A stretch of DNA of 53,491 bases from Geminicoccaceae bacterium (GCA_028279345.1 JANQNY010000023.1:1-53491); one strand, 5' to 3'. Counted from the first letter of the stretch, positions 29,955 through 40,212 are shown. Notes: a model not told the origin generated them from the letters alone. Translations and numbers: made by a program.

Positions 29955-30756
29955 GACCAGCAGGCGCGAGCTGACCGAACGCATCGTCTCGGGTTTGCTT
30001 CTCGCGGCCATCGTCACGGCCGACGCGGTCGCCGGCGGCTGGAGCTTCTCGATCCTTGTCGCGGTCTGCGCGGTGCTCATGGCGATCGAGTGGGCCCGCC
30101 TCGCGGCCCGCCGTCACGGCCGCGGCGATCTCGCCGTGGCAATCGCGGTGCCGACGGCGGTCGTTGCCATCGCCGGTATCCTCGCGGGCAAGCTCGTCGG
30201 TGCTTGGGCTGCGCTCGCGGTGGTCACCTCCGCGGCGCTCGTGTCGGGCGTTTTCGGGCGGCTCGTCGGCTGGCCGGGGGCTTGGCTGAGCGTCGGCGTG
30301 CTGTATGTGGGAATGGGGCCGGCGCTTCTCGTTTGGATGCGCAACGCCCACGAGAACGGGCTCGTCTTCGTGCTGTTTCTCTTCGCTTGCGTCTGGGCTG
30401 CGGATACCGCGGCCTTCTTTGCCGGTCGGACGATCGGCGGGCCGCGCTTGGCGCCGCAGTGCAGTCCGAACAAGACCTGGGCGGGCTTCGTCGGCGGTGT
30501 GCTCGGTGCCGGCTTGGTCGGCCTGGTGATGGCCGTGGTGTTCGAGCTGCCCTTCTTGGTGGGGGCCGCCGTGCTCGGTGCGGTTCTGGGCGTCGTCGCG
30601 CAGCTCGGCGATCTGTTCGAGAGCTGGATCAAGCGTCGCGCCGGCGCCAAGGACAGTGGCACCCTCATCCCTGGACATGGCGGCGTGCTCGATCGCCTCG
30701 ACGGCCTGCTCTTCGCAACACCCGCCCTCGCCCTCTTTGCGCATCTGCATCCATGA
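29947..30756 (+). CDS. cdsA: Phosphatidate cytidylyltransferase
   Basis: Makes CDP-diacylglycerol, the branch point of phospholipid synthesis, at the inner membrane. The 269-residue product has about seven helices and the complete C-terminal CDP-DAG synthase signature (SWIKRRAGAKDSGTLIPGHG then GVLDRLDG). I placed the start at GTG 29947, which overlaps uppS by eight bases. The longer open frame upstream lies inside uppS and is not homologous. Confidence 0.94.
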   Translation: MAETSRRELTERIVSGLLLAAIVTADAVAGGWSFSILVAVCAVLMAIEWARLAARRHGRGDLAVAIAVPTAVVAIAGILAGKLVGAWAALAVVTSAALVSGVFGRLVGWPGAWLSVGVLYVGMGPALLVWMRNAHENGLVFVLFLFACVWAADTAAFFAGRTIGGPRLAPQCSPNKTWAGFVGGVLGAGLVGLVMAVVFELPFLVGAAVLGAVLGVVAQLGDLFESWIKRRAGAKDSGTLIPGHGGVLDRLDGLLFATPALALFAHLHP

Positions 30757-31913
30757 CCAGCATCAGCATCCTGGGCGCTACTGGCTCGATCGGGCGCAGC
30801 ACGTTGGACCTGGTCAGGCGCTTTCCGGGCCGGTTCCGGGTCGAGGTTCTCACCGCGCATCGCTCGGCCGACGAGTTGGCGGACGCGGTGCTCGCCACCA
30901 ACGCCAAGGTGGCGGCGATCGCCGATGCCCGGGCCGCGCCGCGGCTCGCCGAACGCTTGGCCGGTCGGTCGATCGAAGTCTTGGTGGGCGCGGACGGCGT
31001 GCTCGAGGCAGCGAAGCGGGATGCCGACTGGACGATGGCTGCGATCGTCGGTGCAGCCGGGCTCGCACCCACGCTCGCGGCGGCTGAGCGTGGCGGTGTG
31101 CTGGCACTCGCCAACAAAGAGGCGTTGGTGTGCTCGGGTCCCCATTTGCTTGACGCCGCGGCGCGCGCCGGGACGCGGCTCCTGCCCGTCGACAGCGAGC
31201 ACAACGCGGTGTTTCAAGCACTTGCCGAGCGGCCTGTCGCGACGCTCCGGCGTCTCGTCCTGACGGCCTCTGGGGGACCGTTCCGCAATGCGAGCCTCGA
31301 AGAGATGGCGAGGGCGACACCCGAGGAGGCGGTCGCGCATCCGCGCTGGTCGATGGGCGCCAAGATCTCCATCGACAGCGCGACCATGATGAACAAGGGT
31401 CTCGAGCTGATCGAGGCGCACCTGCTGTTCGGTGTGCCCGAGACCAAGCTCGCCACGCTGGTCCATCCCCAGTCGCTCGTCCACGGCATCGTCGAGTTCG
31501 AGGACGGCTCGCAGATCGCGACGTTGGGGCCGACCGACATGCGGGTGCCGATCGCGCATACGCTCGCTTGGCCCGACCGGCTGCCGCTCGACGAGCAACG
31601 GCTCGATCTCACCACGTGCGGCACGCTGAATTTCGAGCCGCCCGACGAGCGGCGCTTTCCGGCGCTCCGTGTCGCCCGCGACGCCTTGCGCACCGGCGGT
31701 AGCGCCCCCACCATTCTAAATGCTGCCAATGAGGTCGCCGTCGCGTCCTTTCTCGAAAGGCGCACGGGCTTCCTCGATATCATCAGCGTGGTCGAGGCGA
31801 CGCTCGAGAGCCTGGTCGCTGACGCACCCGGGACGCTCGAGGAGGTGGTCGCCATCGACTGCGCGGCCCGACACAAGGCCACCGCGCTGTGCGCGGCCCT
31901 ATCCGACCGCTGA
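30753..31913 (+). CDS. dxr: 1-deoxy-D-xylulose-5-phosphate reductoisomerase
   Basis: Second step of the MEP isoprenoid pathway, which feeds UppS. The 386-residue product has the NADPH loop ILGATGSIGRSTLD (5-18), LANKEALVCSG, the metal/substrate segment VDSEHNAVFQ, and SIDSATMMNKGLELIEA. ATGA overlap with cdsA. The frame is open upstream but lies within cdsA. Confidence 0.97.
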   Translation: MTSISILGATGSIGRSTLDLVRRFPGRFRVEVLTAHRSADELADAVLATNAKVAAIADARAAPRLAERLAGRSIEVLVGADGVLEAAKRDADWTMAAIVGAAGLAPTLAAAERGGVLALANKEALVCSGPHLLDAAARAGTRLLPVDSEHNAVFQALAERPVATLRRLVLTASGGPFRNASLEEMARATPEEAVAHPRWSMGAKISIDSATMMNKGLELIEAHLLFGVPETKLATLVHPQSLVHGIVEFEDGSQIATLGPTDMRVPIAHTLAWPDRLPLDEQRLDLTTCGTLNFEPPDERRFPALRVARDALRTGGSAPTILNAANEVAVASFLERRTGFLDIISVVEATLESLVADAPGTLEEVVAIDCAARHKATALCAALSDR

Positions 31914-31928
31914 CCCTGAGGGATCCGC

Positions 31929-33026
31929 ATGGAGTTCATCACCGGCCACCCGTTCACGGTCCTGGCCTTCCTCATCGTCCTGTCGATCGTCGTGTTCGTG
32001 CACGAGTACGGTCACTATTGGGTGGCGAGGCGCAACGGCGTCCGCGTCGATGCGTTCTCCGTTGGTTTCGGCCCAGAACTCTTGGGTTGGACGGATCGAG
32101 CAGGCACTCGCTGGAAGCTCGCGGCAGTACCACTGGGCGGCTACGTCAAGATGCACGGCGATGCCGACGCCGCTAGTGCCACGGCCGATGCGCGGACCGC
32201 GCAGGACCCGGACAGCTTTCCAGCCAAGTCCGTCTGGCGGCGCATGGCGGTGGTGGCGGCCGGGCCGGGCGCCAACTTCGCGTTCGCCATCCTCGTACTG
32301 GCAGCGCTGTTGGCCATTGCCGGGCGTCCGCTCTTGTTGCCCGTGGTCGGCGACGTGCGTGAGGGTAGTCCCGCAGCGGCGGCGGGGCTGGCGGTCGGCG
32401 ATGAGGTGCTCGCCATCGATGGCACGCCGGTGGAGGACTTTGCTGGTCTGCAAGCGGTTGTGGGAACGACCGCCGGCCGCACGCTGGAGTTCACGATCGA
32501 ACGCGAGGGCGCCGTGTTCGACGTCGCCATCACCCCTGAGCTCGAGCGGATCGGCGAGGGTCCGGACGCGATCGAACGTCCGCTGATCGGCATTGTCGCG
32601 GCGCAGCCGGTCTTTGAGCGCGTCAATCCGCTCTTGGCGCCGGTCGAGGCTACCACCCAGGTGGCCAGGATGACCGTACAGATTGTGCAAGCCGTCGGTC
32701 AGATCGTAACGGGCCAGCGCAGCATGGACGAGTTGGGCGGACCCTTGCGCATCGCGCAAATCTCCGGCGACGCGGCGCGGGCGGGCTTCGCGGAATTCGT
32801 TTGGTTGCTCGTCGTCATCTCCGTCAATCTAGGATTGATCAACCTCTTCCCGATCCCGATGCTCGACGGTGGCCATCTCGTGATGTACGGCATCGAGGCG
32901 GTGCGAGGCCGTCCGATCGGCGAACGGGTTCAAGAGATGGCGTTCCGGGTCGGATTGGCCTTGGTCTTAGCGCTCATGGTGGTGGTCACCTGGAACGATA
33001 TCATGAGCTTGTTGCCGGGCGGCTGA
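31929..33026 (+). CDS. rseP: Site-2 protease RseP
   Basis: Intramembrane zinc metalloprotease that cleaves anti-sigma factors and signal peptide remnants. The 365-residue product has H25-E26-x-x-H29 (VHEYGHYWVARR) in the first helix, one clear PDZ domain (about 135-210), and the second ligand region NLFPIPMLDGGHL. E. coli RseP has two PDZ domains, so this shorter form is the single-PDZ type. Just upstream of bamA. Confidence 0.94.
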   Translation: MEFITGHPFTVLAFLIVLSIVVFVHEYGHYWVARRNGVRVDAFSVGFGPELLGWTDRAGTRWKLAAVPLGGYVKMHGDADAASATADARTAQDPDSFPAKSVWRRMAVVAAGPGANFAFAILVLAALLAIAGRPLLLPVVGDVREGSPAAAAGLAVGDEVLAIDGTPVEDFAGLQAVVGTTAGRTLEFTIEREGAVFDVAITPELERIGEGPDAIERPLIGIVAAQPVFERVNPLLAPVEATTQVARMTVQIVQAVGQIVTGQRSMDELGGPLRIAQISGDAARAGFAEFVWLLVVISVNLGLINLFPIPMLDGGHLVMYGIEAVRGRPIGERVQEMAFRVGLALVLALMVVVTWNDIMSLLPGG

Positions 33027-33061
33027 CGCGAGGCCCCGGCCGTGGACGGGGAGAGGCGTAG

Positions 33062-35338
33062 ATGTGGTGGCGGCGGTGGCTGGCCGGTTTGCTGATCGCT
33101 CTTGCCGGGGCTCTGGGTGCACCGGCAGCCGCGCAGACGGGCGGCACCATCTCGGAGATCCGCGTCGAGGGCAATCAGCGGATCGAGGATGTCGCCGTTC
33201 GCAGCTATCTCGACGTCGCCGTCGGTGATCCGTTCGACCCGGTAGCCCTCGACGAGTCGCTCAAGGCGCTGTTTGCCACCGGGCTCTTCGAGGATGTCTC
33301 GCTGGACCGCGAAGGCACGGTGCTGGTCGTGCGCCTGCGCGAGAACCCGATCATCAACCGCATCGCCTTCGAGGGCAATCGCCGCATCGACGACGAGCTG
33401 CTCGAGAGCGAGATCGACCTGCGCCCGCGCGTTGTCTACACGCCGGCCAGAGTGCAGACGGCGGTCACCCGCATCTTGGAGATCTATCGGCGGAGCGGCC
33501 GGTATGGCGCGGTCGTCGAGCCCAAGATCATTGAACTCGACCAGAACCGGGTCGACCTCGTCTTCGAGGTCGAGGAGGGCCCACGCACGGTCGTCAAGGG
33601 CATCTCCTTCGTCGGCAACGAGGCCTTCAGCGACAGCCGGCTGCGCACCGAGCTCGAGACAGTCGAGAGCCGATTCTGGCGCATCCTGACCGACAGCGAT
33701 ACTTACGACCCTGATCGACTAGCGTTCGACCAGGAGTTGCTGCGGCGGTTCTACTTCGAGCAGGGCTACGCGGACTTCGAGGTCAGCTCCGCGATTGCCG
33801 AGTTGACGCCGGAGGGCGACGGCTTCTTCATCACCTTCACCGTTGATGAGGGGCAGCGCTACCGGTTCGGTGACGTCGCCGTCGAAAGCCTGATCGACGA
33901 CCTCGATCCTGCGGAACTGGAAGCGCTGGTCGAGACCAACCCCGGCGCCGTCTACAACGCGGCGCTGATCGAGGAGACCATCCAGGCGATGACCGAGCGG
34001 GTGGGCCAGTTGGGCTACGCGTTCGTCGAGATCAATCCGAACCTCCTGCGCAACCCGGCGGACGCAACCATCGGCATCATCTACGAAGTGGATGAAGGAC
34101 CGCGCGTCTACGTCGAACGTATCGATATCGTCAACAACACCAGGACGCTCGATCGCGTGATTCGCCGCGAGTTGCTCATTGCCGAAGGCGATGCCTTCAA
34201 TTCTGCGCTGCTTCGCGAATCCGAACGCCGTGTGCGCCAACTTGGATTCTTCGAGCGTGTCGAGACGCGCACGGCGCCGGGCGATGCGCCGGACCGGATC
34301 GTCGTCGAACTCGAGGTCGAGGAACGCGCCACCGGTGAGCTTTCGTTCGGCGCCGGCTTCTCGACCACCGACGGCCCCATCGCCGCCATCGACCTTTCGG
34401 AGCGCAACCTGCTCGGCACCGGCCGCGATGTTCGCGCCCGCGTCGCCCTCTCCGGACGTGTCCAGGAAATCGACGTCAGCTATACGGAGCCCTACTTCCT
34501 CGGCTACGCGATCGATGCCGGCTTCGACATCTTTGATATTCAAACCGACTTTCAGGACGAGTCCTCCTTCGACGAGGAGAACACCGGCTTCATCCTGCGT
34601 GCCAGCTATCCGTTGACGCGGGATCTTCGCCACACGGTCAGGTACCGGCTTCAGCAGGACGACATTACCGATGTTCCGTCCAGCGCATCGGTCTTCATCC
34701 AGGAGGAAGAAGGCGAGACCATCACCTCGGCGGTCGGCCAGACCTTCACGACCGATCGGCGCGACAACTTCCTTCTGCCGAACAGCGGCTATGTCGTGCG
34801 CCTCGACCAGGAGCTAGCCGGTCTCGGCGGCGATGTCGCCTTCTTGAGCCAAGAGCTGTCGAGCGCTTACTTCCAGCCGATCGTCGACGAAGCCGTCGTC
34901 CTGCAGCTGGGCCTCGACGCCGGTTATGTGTTCGGCATCGGCGGTGACGACGTCCAGCTGGCGGACCGCTTCTTCATCGGCGGCAACAGCTTCCGTGGCT
35001 TCCGCTTTGCCGGCATCGGTCCGCGTGACGACAGGACGGACGACGCGCTCGGCGGCAATCTCTACTATGTCGGGACCGCCGAACTGCGCTTTCCGCTCGG
35101 GCTCCCAGAGGAGTTGCAGCTGTTCGGCCGGAGCTTCGTCGACGCCGGCACGCTCACCGACATCGACGTCTCGGGCCCGACGCTTAGTGACTGCGGTTGC
35201 CTGCGCGTGTCGGCGGGCGTCGGGTTCTCCTGGCTGTCGCCCTTCGGTCCGTTGTCGCTGGACTTCGCGCAGGCCCTCGTCAAGGACGACCTGGACGACA
35301 CCGAGATCATCAGCTTTTCCTTCGGCACCCGCTTTTGA
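33062..35338 (+). CDS. bamA: Outer membrane protein assembly factor BamA
   Basis: Omp85 insertase for beta-barrel proteins. The 758-residue product has a signal peptide (hydrophobic stretch followed by APAAAQT, cleavage near residue 25), five POTRA domains to about residue 420, then a 16-strand barrel. Marks are the VEERATGELSFGAGF region at the barrel entry, RFFIGGNSFRGFRFAGIGPR of loop 6 with its conserved arginine, and a terminal aromatic FSFGTRF. Followed by its chaperone gene. Confidence 0.97.
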   Translation: MWWRRWLAGLLIALAGALGAPAAAQTGGTISEIRVEGNQRIEDVAVRSYLDVAVGDPFDPVALDESLKALFATGLFEDVSLDREGTVLVVRLRENPIINRIAFEGNRRIDDELLESEIDLRPRVVYTPARVQTAVTRILEIYRRSGRYGAVVEPKIIELDQNRVDLVFEVEEGPRTVVKGISFVGNEAFSDSRLRTELETVESRFWRILTDSDTYDPDRLAFDQELLRRFYFEQGYADFEVSSAIAELTPEGDGFFITFTVDEGQRYRFGDVAVESLIDDLDPAELEALVETNPGAVYNAALIEETIQAMTERVGQLGYAFVEINPNLLRNPADATIGIIYEVDEGPRVYVERIDIVNNTRTLDRVIRRELLIAEGDAFNSALLRESERRVRQLGFFERVETRTAPGDAPDRIVVELEVEERATGELSFGAGFSTTDGPIAAIDLSERNLLGTGRDVRARVALSGRVQEIDVSYTEPYFLGYAIDAGFDIFDIQTDFQDESSFDEENTGFILRASYPLTRDLRHTVRYRLQQDDITDVPSSASVFIQEEEGETITSAVGQTFTTDRRDNFLLPNSGYVVRLDQELAGLGGDVAFLSQELSSAYFQPIVDEAVVLQLGLDAGYVFGIGGDDVQLADRFFIGGNSFRGFRFAGIGPRDDRTDDALGGNLYYVGTAELRFPLGLPEELQLFGRSFVDAGTLTDIDVSGPTLSDCGCLRVSAGVGFSWLSPFGPLSLDFAQALVKDDLDDTEIISFSFGTRF

Positions 35339-35339
35339 C

Positions 35340-35933
35340 ATGGGCCAGCGCGCGCGCGTCGGTCGGCGGCTCGCCGCCCCCTTCGTCGTCACCCTTGGCC
35401 TCGTCTCTACGCTCGCGTCACCGCTCGTGGCGCAAAGCGCCGGCCCCGCGGCGCCGTTGGCACCAGCAGTCATCGCCGTAGTCGACTACCAGCGGCTGAT
35501 GCGTGAGAGCGAGGCGGCGTTGAGCATCCGTGATCAGGTCGAGGCGCGGCGCGATCGCTACGAGGCGGAACTCGCCGACGAGCGCGCGCGCCTGGAGGCT
35601 GCCGACCGCGCCCTCAACGAGACGCGTCCGGATCTTGCCGTCGAGGCCTACCGCGAAAAGCGGCAGGCCTTTGAGGCCGATGTCGCTGAGGTCCAACGGC
35701 TGGTGCAGGAACGACGGCGCGAGCTCGACGAGGCTTCTGGCATGGCGTTCCAGCAGGTTCGCGACGCCGTGGTGGAGATCATCGCCGACCTGGGCGAAGG
35801 CTATCGCTTCAACATCGTCTTGTCGCGCTCGGACGTGCTGGTCTTCACGCCGGAGGTCGATCTGACGACCGTGGTGCTGGAGGCGCTGAACACGCGCCTC
35901 GCCGAGGTGACCATTCCCGAGTTTGAGGACTAG
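35340..35933 (+). CDS. OmpH/Skp family periplasmic chaperone
   Basis: Holds unfolded outer-membrane proteins on the way to BamA. The 197-residue product has a basic N-terminus and signal core ([22 protein letters not shown]), a conserved [12 protein letters not shown] segment, and a long Glu/Arg/Ala-rich region (about 65-150) predicted to form the coiled-coil tentacles. It starts one base after the bamA stop, with no Shine-Dalgarno of its own, so coupling to bamA is likely. Confidence 0.92.
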   Translation: MGQRARVGRRLAAPFVVTLGLVSTLASPLVAQSAGPAAPLAPAVIAVVDYQRLMRESEAALSIRDQVEARRDRYEAELADERARLEAADRALNETRPDLAVEAYREKRQAFEADVAEVQRLVQERRRELDEASGMAFQQVRDAVVEIIADLGEGYRFNIVLSRSDVLVFTPEVDLTTVVLEALNTRLAEVTIPEFED

Positions 35934-35937
35934 GCCC

Positions 35938-36966
35938 GTGGCCGATCCACGCTTCTTCGACCGCGCCGGCCCATTTCCGCTCGGTCGCGTGGCTTCCGCG
36001 GCCGGTGCCGTGCTGGCCGACGGCGCACCGACCGACCGATCCATCGGGGATGTCGCGGCGCTGGACCGTGCCGATGCGACGTGCCTCACCTACTTCGACA
36101 GCGCGCGGCTGAAGCCTGCGCTCGCACGCACGCAGGCCGGGGCCGTGGTGGTGCGCGACGTGCACCGCGCGCTCGTTCCGCCGGGGGCGGTGGCGGTGGT
36201 CGCGACCGAGCCCCTGCGGGCATTCGCCCTTGCCGCACGCTTGTTCTATCCGGAGGCGGGCCGCGGCGCGACGTCCATCGATCCCAACGCGCACGTGCAC
36301 GTCGAGGCTCGTCTGGGCGATGGCGTCCAGATCGGTGCCGGTGTCGTGATCGAAGCCGGGGCGGAGATCGGTGATGGAACCGTCATCGCCGCCAACGCGG
36401 TTGTCGGCCGTCGCTGCATCGTCGGCGAGGACTGTGCGATCGGTGCCGGGGCATCGCTCGCCTACGCGCTGGTGGGCGCCCGGACGATCATCCACGCTGG
36501 TGCCCGCGTCGGCCAGGACGGCTTCGGTTTCGCGCTGGGCGTGGAGCACGGCAAGGTTCCGCAGCTCGGTCGTGTGCTGATCGGTGACGACGTGGAGATC
36601 GGCGCCAACAGCACCATCGATCGTGGCGCGCTGGGCGACACGGTGATCGGCAGCGGCACGAAGATCGACAACCTCGTGCAGATTGCTCACAACGTGGTGC
36701 TCGGTGAGCATTGCGTGGTCGTAGCCCAAAGCGGTATCTCCGGGAGCACCGAACTCGGCCAGCATGTTGTGGTCGCAGCCCAGTGCGGAATCATCGGACA
36801 TTTGTTGATCGGCGCTGGGGCCCGGCTGGCGGCGCGAACGGCGGTGACCCATGATCTCGCTGGCAACGCCGACTATGGCGGCCTGCCAGCGGTGCCTGTG
36901 GGGGAGTGGCGGCGGCAGCTGGTGGGAATCCGGCGGCTCGGCAAGACGGCGAGGACAAAAGAATGA
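35938..36966 (+). CDS. lpxD: UDP-3-O-(3-hydroxyacyl)glucosamine N-acyltransferase
   Basis: Third step of lipid A synthesis. The 342-residue product has an N-terminal uridine-binding domain (to about 105), a left-handed beta-helix of hexapeptide repeats ([21 protein letters not shown] onward), the catalytic-histidine region [15 protein letters not shown], and a C-terminal helix. It starts with GTG after GAGGA. The stop overlaps fabZ. Confidence 0.95.
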   Translation: MADPRFFDRAGPFPLGRVASAAGAVLADGAPTDRSIGDVAALDRADATCLTYFDSARLKPALARTQAGAVVVRDVHRALVPPGAVAVVATEPLRAFALAARLFYPEAGRGATSIDPNAHVHVEARLGDGVQIGAGVVIEAGAEIGDGTVIAANAVVGRRCIVGEDCAIGAGASLAYALVGARTIIHAGARVGQDGFGFALGVEHGKVPQLGRVLIGDDVEIGANSTIDRGALGDTVIGSGTKIDNLVQIAHNVVLGEHCVVVAQSGISGSTELGQHVVVAAQCGIIGHLLIGAGARLAARTAVTHDLAGNADYGGLPAVPVGEWRRQLVGIRRLGKTARTKE

Positions 36967-37433
36967 GCGAACCGGCGCGGGCCCTGAGCGAGCCCTCGGA
37001 GATCGACCTCGACGGGATCATGGCCCGGATTCCGCATCGCTATCCGTTCCTGCTCATCGACCGTCTGGTCGACGTGCGCTTGGGCGAAAGCGCCATCGGC
37101 ATCAAGAACGTGACCGCCAACGAGCCCTACTTTCAGGGGCATTTCCCCGGCCGCCCGGTGATGCCTGGGGTGTTGATCATCGAGGCCATGGCGCAGACCG
37201 CCGGCGTCCACGTTGCGGCGACGCTGGGCCACGATTCCGCACCGAAGAACGTTTACTTCATGACCATCGAGAGCGCGCGCTTCCGTGCACCCGTGGTGCC
37301 CGGCGATCAGCTGCGGCTCGAGGTGCGCCACATACGTTCGCGGCTTTCGGTGTTCAAATACGACGGCCGCGCCATGGTCGATGATCGCCTCGTGGCCGAG
37401 GCGACCATCTCCGCGATGCTGATGAGCGACTAG
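36963..37433 (+). CDS. fabZ: 3-hydroxyacyl-ACP dehydratase FabZ
   Basis: Dehydrates 3-hydroxyacyl-ACP in fatty acid elongation. It competes with LpxA for the same acyl-ACP pool, which explains its place among lpx genes. The 156-residue hot-dog protein has [12 protein letters not shown] (24-35) and the active site [19 protein letters not shown] with catalytic His and Glu. The ATG overlaps the lpxD stop; the TAG overlaps the lpxA GTG. Confidence 0.97.
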   Translation: MSEPARALSEPSEIDLDGIMARIPHRYPFLLIDRLVDVRLGESAIGIKNVTANEPYFQGHFPGRPVMPGVLIIEAMAQTAGVHVAATLGHDSAPKNVYFMTIESARFRAPVVPGDQLRLEVRHIRSRLSVFKYDGRAMVDDRLVAEATISAMLMSD

Positions 37434-38239
37434 TGCCCCGCGACATCCACCCGAGTGCGATCGTCGATCCGGAAGCGCGGCTGGGCGAAAATCTGCGCAT
37501 CGGCCCCTTCTGCGTGGTCGGCCCGGAGGTGACGCTCGGCGAAGAGGTGGAGCTGATCAGCCACGTCACGATCGCGGGTAGGACCTCGGTAGGCGACGGC
37601 ACGGTGGTGTATCCGTTCGCAGCGCTCGGTCACCCGCCGCAAGACCTCACCTATGCCGGCGAGCGTACCGAGCTGAGCATCGGCTCCGCCAATCGCATCC
37701 GCGAGCACGTGACCATGCACCCCGGCACGGCGCGCGGGCGCGGTCTGACCCAGGTGGGTGACCACAATCTGTTCATGGCCGCCACCCACGTGGCCCATGA
37801 CTGTGAGGTTGGCGATCACGTGGTGATGGCCAACAACGCGACGCTCGGCGGTCACGTCACGGTCTGCGATCATGCCTATCTGGGCGGCCTCTGCGCCGTG
37901 CATCAGTTCGTGCGCATCGGCGAGACAGCCATGATCGGCGGGCTTACGGGCGTCGAGAACGACGTCATCCCCTATGGACTGGTGATCGGCGATCGCGCGG
38001 TCCTCGCCGGCCTCAACCTGGTCGGCCTGCGCCGCCGTGGCGTCGGCCCGGAAGAGCTGCGCACGCTCCGCAACGCGTACCGGCAACTCTTCACCGACGA
38101 TCGCGGCGCCTTCGCCGACCGCCTGCTGGAGGTCGCCGAGGTCTATGGCGACCAGCCACGGGTCATGGAGATCGTCGCCTTCATCCGCGAGCGCGGCCAG
38201 CGCGAGATCTGTCAGCCGGCCGTGGCCGCGCGGCGGTAG
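37433..38239 (+). CDS. lpxA: Acyl-ACP--UDP-N-acetylglucosamine O-acyltransferase
   Basis: First step of lipid A synthesis. The 268-residue beta-helix protein begins with IHPSAIVDPEARLGENLRIG. It contains the catalytic-histidine region FMAATHVAHDCEVG near 115-128 and ends in a C-terminal helical domain (VGLRRRGVGPEELRTLRNAY). The only fitting start is GTG at 37433, inside the fabZ stop, a one-base overlap that suggests reinitiation. Confidence 0.96.
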   Translation: MPRDIHPSAIVDPEARLGENLRIGPFCVVGPEVTLGEEVELISHVTIAGRTSVGDGTVVYPFAALGHPPQDLTYAGERTELSIGSANRIREHVTMHPGTARGRGLTQVGDHNLFMAATHVAHDCEVGDHVVMANNATLGGHVTVCDHAYLGGLCAVHQFVRIGETAMIGGLTGVENDVIPYGLVIGDRAVLAGLNLVGLRRRGVGPEELRTLRNAYRQLFTDDRGAFADRLLEVAEVYGDQPRVMEIVAFIRERGQREICQPAVAARR

Positions 38240-38245
38240 CCCGCT

Positions 38246-39064
38246 TTGGCCCGGCTGGGCCTGCTCGCGGGTGGCGGCGCCTTGCCTCCGATGGTCGCGG
38301 CTGCCGCGCGTGCCGCAGGCCGGGAGCTCTTCATCGTCGGCTTCGAGGGGCAGACTCCGCCTGAATGGGTCGAAGCCTATCCCCATGCATGGGTGCGGCT
38401 CGGTGCCGTCACGCGCACGATCGAACTGCTGCACCGCGCCGGCTGCAACGAGGTCTGCCTGATCGGTCGCGTCGGCCGTCCGTCACTCGGCGCCTTTGTT
38501 CGCGATCGCCGGGCGCTCGGCATCCTCAGGCGCCTCGGTTCGCTCGACGCAGGTGACGATCGCCTGCTCAGGGCGGTTGTCGCCGAGCTCGAGGGCGAGG
38601 GGTTCACCGTCGTCGGTGCTGACACGCTCGCGGATGATCTCCTGGCGCCCGAGGGCTGCATCGGCGGCCAGGAGCCGGATGACGTGGCGCGCGCCGATGT
38701 TCGGCGTGGGATCGCGGTGCTGCGGGCCCTTGGCACCGTCGATGTGGGTCAGGCGGTGGTGGTGCAGTCGCAGCTCGTCTTGGGCGTTGAAGCCGTCGAG
38801 GGCACTGATGCGCTGCTCGAGCGCTGCGCCCGTCTCAAGCGCGACGGCCCCGGCGGCGTCCTCGTGAAAGGGCGGAAGCCTGGCCAGGAGCGTCGCGTCG
38901 ATCTGCCGACGATCGGGCCGCGCACGGTCGAGGCCGCCGCTGCCGCCGGGCTCCGAGGCATCGCCATCGAGGCCCGCCACACGCTGATCGCCGAGATCGG
39001 CGAGGTCGAGCGGCTGGCCCTGCGCCTCGGCGTCTTCGTCCAGGGCGTCGAGGACTGGTCTTGA
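38246..39064 (+). CDS. lpxI: UDP-2,3-diacylglucosamine diphosphatase LpxI
   Basis: Hydrolyses UDP-2,3-diacylglucosamine to lipid X, the role played by LpxH in gammaproteobacteria. The 272-residue product has the DUF1009/LpxI N-terminus LGLLAGGGALPPMVA, GRVGRPSLGAF, and a C-terminal domain with KGRKPGQERRVDLPTIG. The only plausible start is TTG, six bases after lpxA. Its position between lpxA and lpxB supports the assignment. Confidence 0.93.
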   Translation: MARLGLLAGGGALPPMVAAAARAAGRELFIVGFEGQTPPEWVEAYPHAWVRLGAVTRTIELLHRAGCNEVCLIGRVGRPSLGAFVRDRRALGILRRLGSLDAGDDRLLRAVVAELEGEGFTVVGADTLADDLLAPEGCIGGQEPDDVARADVRRGIAVLRALGTVDVGQAVVVQSQLVLGVEAVEGTDALLERCARLKRDGPGGVLVKGRKPGQERRVDLPTIGPRTVEAAAAAGLRGIAIEARHTLIAEIGEVERLALRLGVFVQGVEDWS

Positions 39065-40209
39065 GCTTGCGGGTGTTCGTGATCGCGGGCGAAACGTCGG
39101 GCGACTTCCTGGCCGCCCGGCTGCTCGCGGCTTTGTCGGAGCGCCGCGGCCCGCTCGTGCTCGACGGGATCGGCGGCCCAGAGCTCACGCAGCTGGGCCT
39201 CGAGAGCCGCTTTCCGATGGAGGAGTTGGCGCTGGTCGGCGTCGCCGAGGTGTTGCCGCACCTCCCCCGCTTGATCGGCCGTGTCGGTGCCACGTGTCGC
39301 GCTATTCGAGAGACACGGCCGGACCTCGTCCTCAGTGTCGATGCGCCGGCGTTCAGCCTTCGTGTCCAGGCGCGCATCGGCGATGTCGGTGCTCCGCGCG
39401 TTCACTACGTGGCGCCGCAGGCCTGGGCTTGGCGCCCGGGCCGGGCCGCGCAACTTGCGCACATCGTCGACCGCGTGCTCTTCGTTCTGCCGTTCGAGGA
39501 GGCGTTCTTCGAGCGCTACGGCGTCCAGGGTGTCGAGGTGGGACATCCGCTGGTCGAGCGGGTGCCGGCATTGCCGGCCTACGCCGATCGTCGGCGTGGC
39601 GACGGCCCACCGCTTATTTGCCTCCTGCCCGGCAGCCGCCGGACGGAGCTGCGGCGCCATCTGCCGCTCCTGGAAGCCACGGTGGCGTTGCTCGGCGAGC
39701 GCTATGGTGGACTTCGCGCCGTGCTGCCGACCCTGCCGCACCTCGCGCCGGACGTGCGCGATGCGGTCGCGTCGTGGCCGGTGCCGGTGCGTGTCGTGGG
39801 CCCAGAGGAACGGTTCGCCGCTTATGCCGAGGCGGATTTGGCGCTGGCCGCGTCGGGTACCGTGGGGCTTGAACTCGCGCTCGCCCGTCTGCCGGCAGTG
39901 ATCTTCTATCGGACGAGCCCGCTCACCGCCTTTCTGGCGCGCCGTCTCATTCGCGTCTCCCATGTGAGCCTGATCAACCTGATCGCGGGCCAGGGCGTCG
40001 TGCCGGAACTGCTTCAGGAACGCGCGTCGCCCGACGCCCTAGCCGGCGCGGGGGCGGCGCTGCTCGATGACCCGGGAGCTTGGCGGCAGCAGGTGGACGC
40101 GCTGGATGGCGTGGCCCGGGCGCTCGGCGCCGGCGACATACCGCCGAGCGAACGTGCGGCCGAGGCGGTGGACCGCCTGCTCGCCGAGCGGGAAGCGCCG
40201 ACCAGCTAG
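39061..40209 (+). CDS. lpxB: Lipid-A-disaccharide synthase
   Basis: Joins UDP-diacylglucosamine to lipid X (GT-B glycosyltransferase of the inner membrane). The 382-residue product has VFVIAGETSGDFLAARLL (5-22), VHYVAPQAWAWRPGRA, the CLLPGSRRTELRRHLPL motif, and the donor-site segment ASGTVGLELALARLPAV. Start codons available are TTG only (39061 or 39067), overlapping the lpxI stop. Last gene of the envelope string. Confidence 0.96.
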   Translation: MSLRVFVIAGETSGDFLAARLLAALSERRGPLVLDGIGGPELTQLGLESRFPMEELALVGVAEVLPHLPRLIGRVGATCRAIRETRPDLVLSVDAPAFSLRVQARIGDVGAPRVHYVAPQAWAWRPGRAAQLAHIVDRVLFVLPFEEAFFERYGVQGVEVGHPLVERVPALPAYADRRRGDGPPLICLLPGSRRTELRRHLPLLEATVALLGERYGGLRAVLPTLPHLAPDVRDAVASWPVPVRVVGPEERFAAYAEADLALAASGTVGLELALARLPAVIFYRTSPLTAFLARRLIRVSHVSLINLIAGQGVVPELLQERASPDALAGAGAALLDDPGAWRQQVDALDGVARALGAGDIPPSERAAEAVDRLLAEREAPTS

Positions 40210-40212
40210 CCG

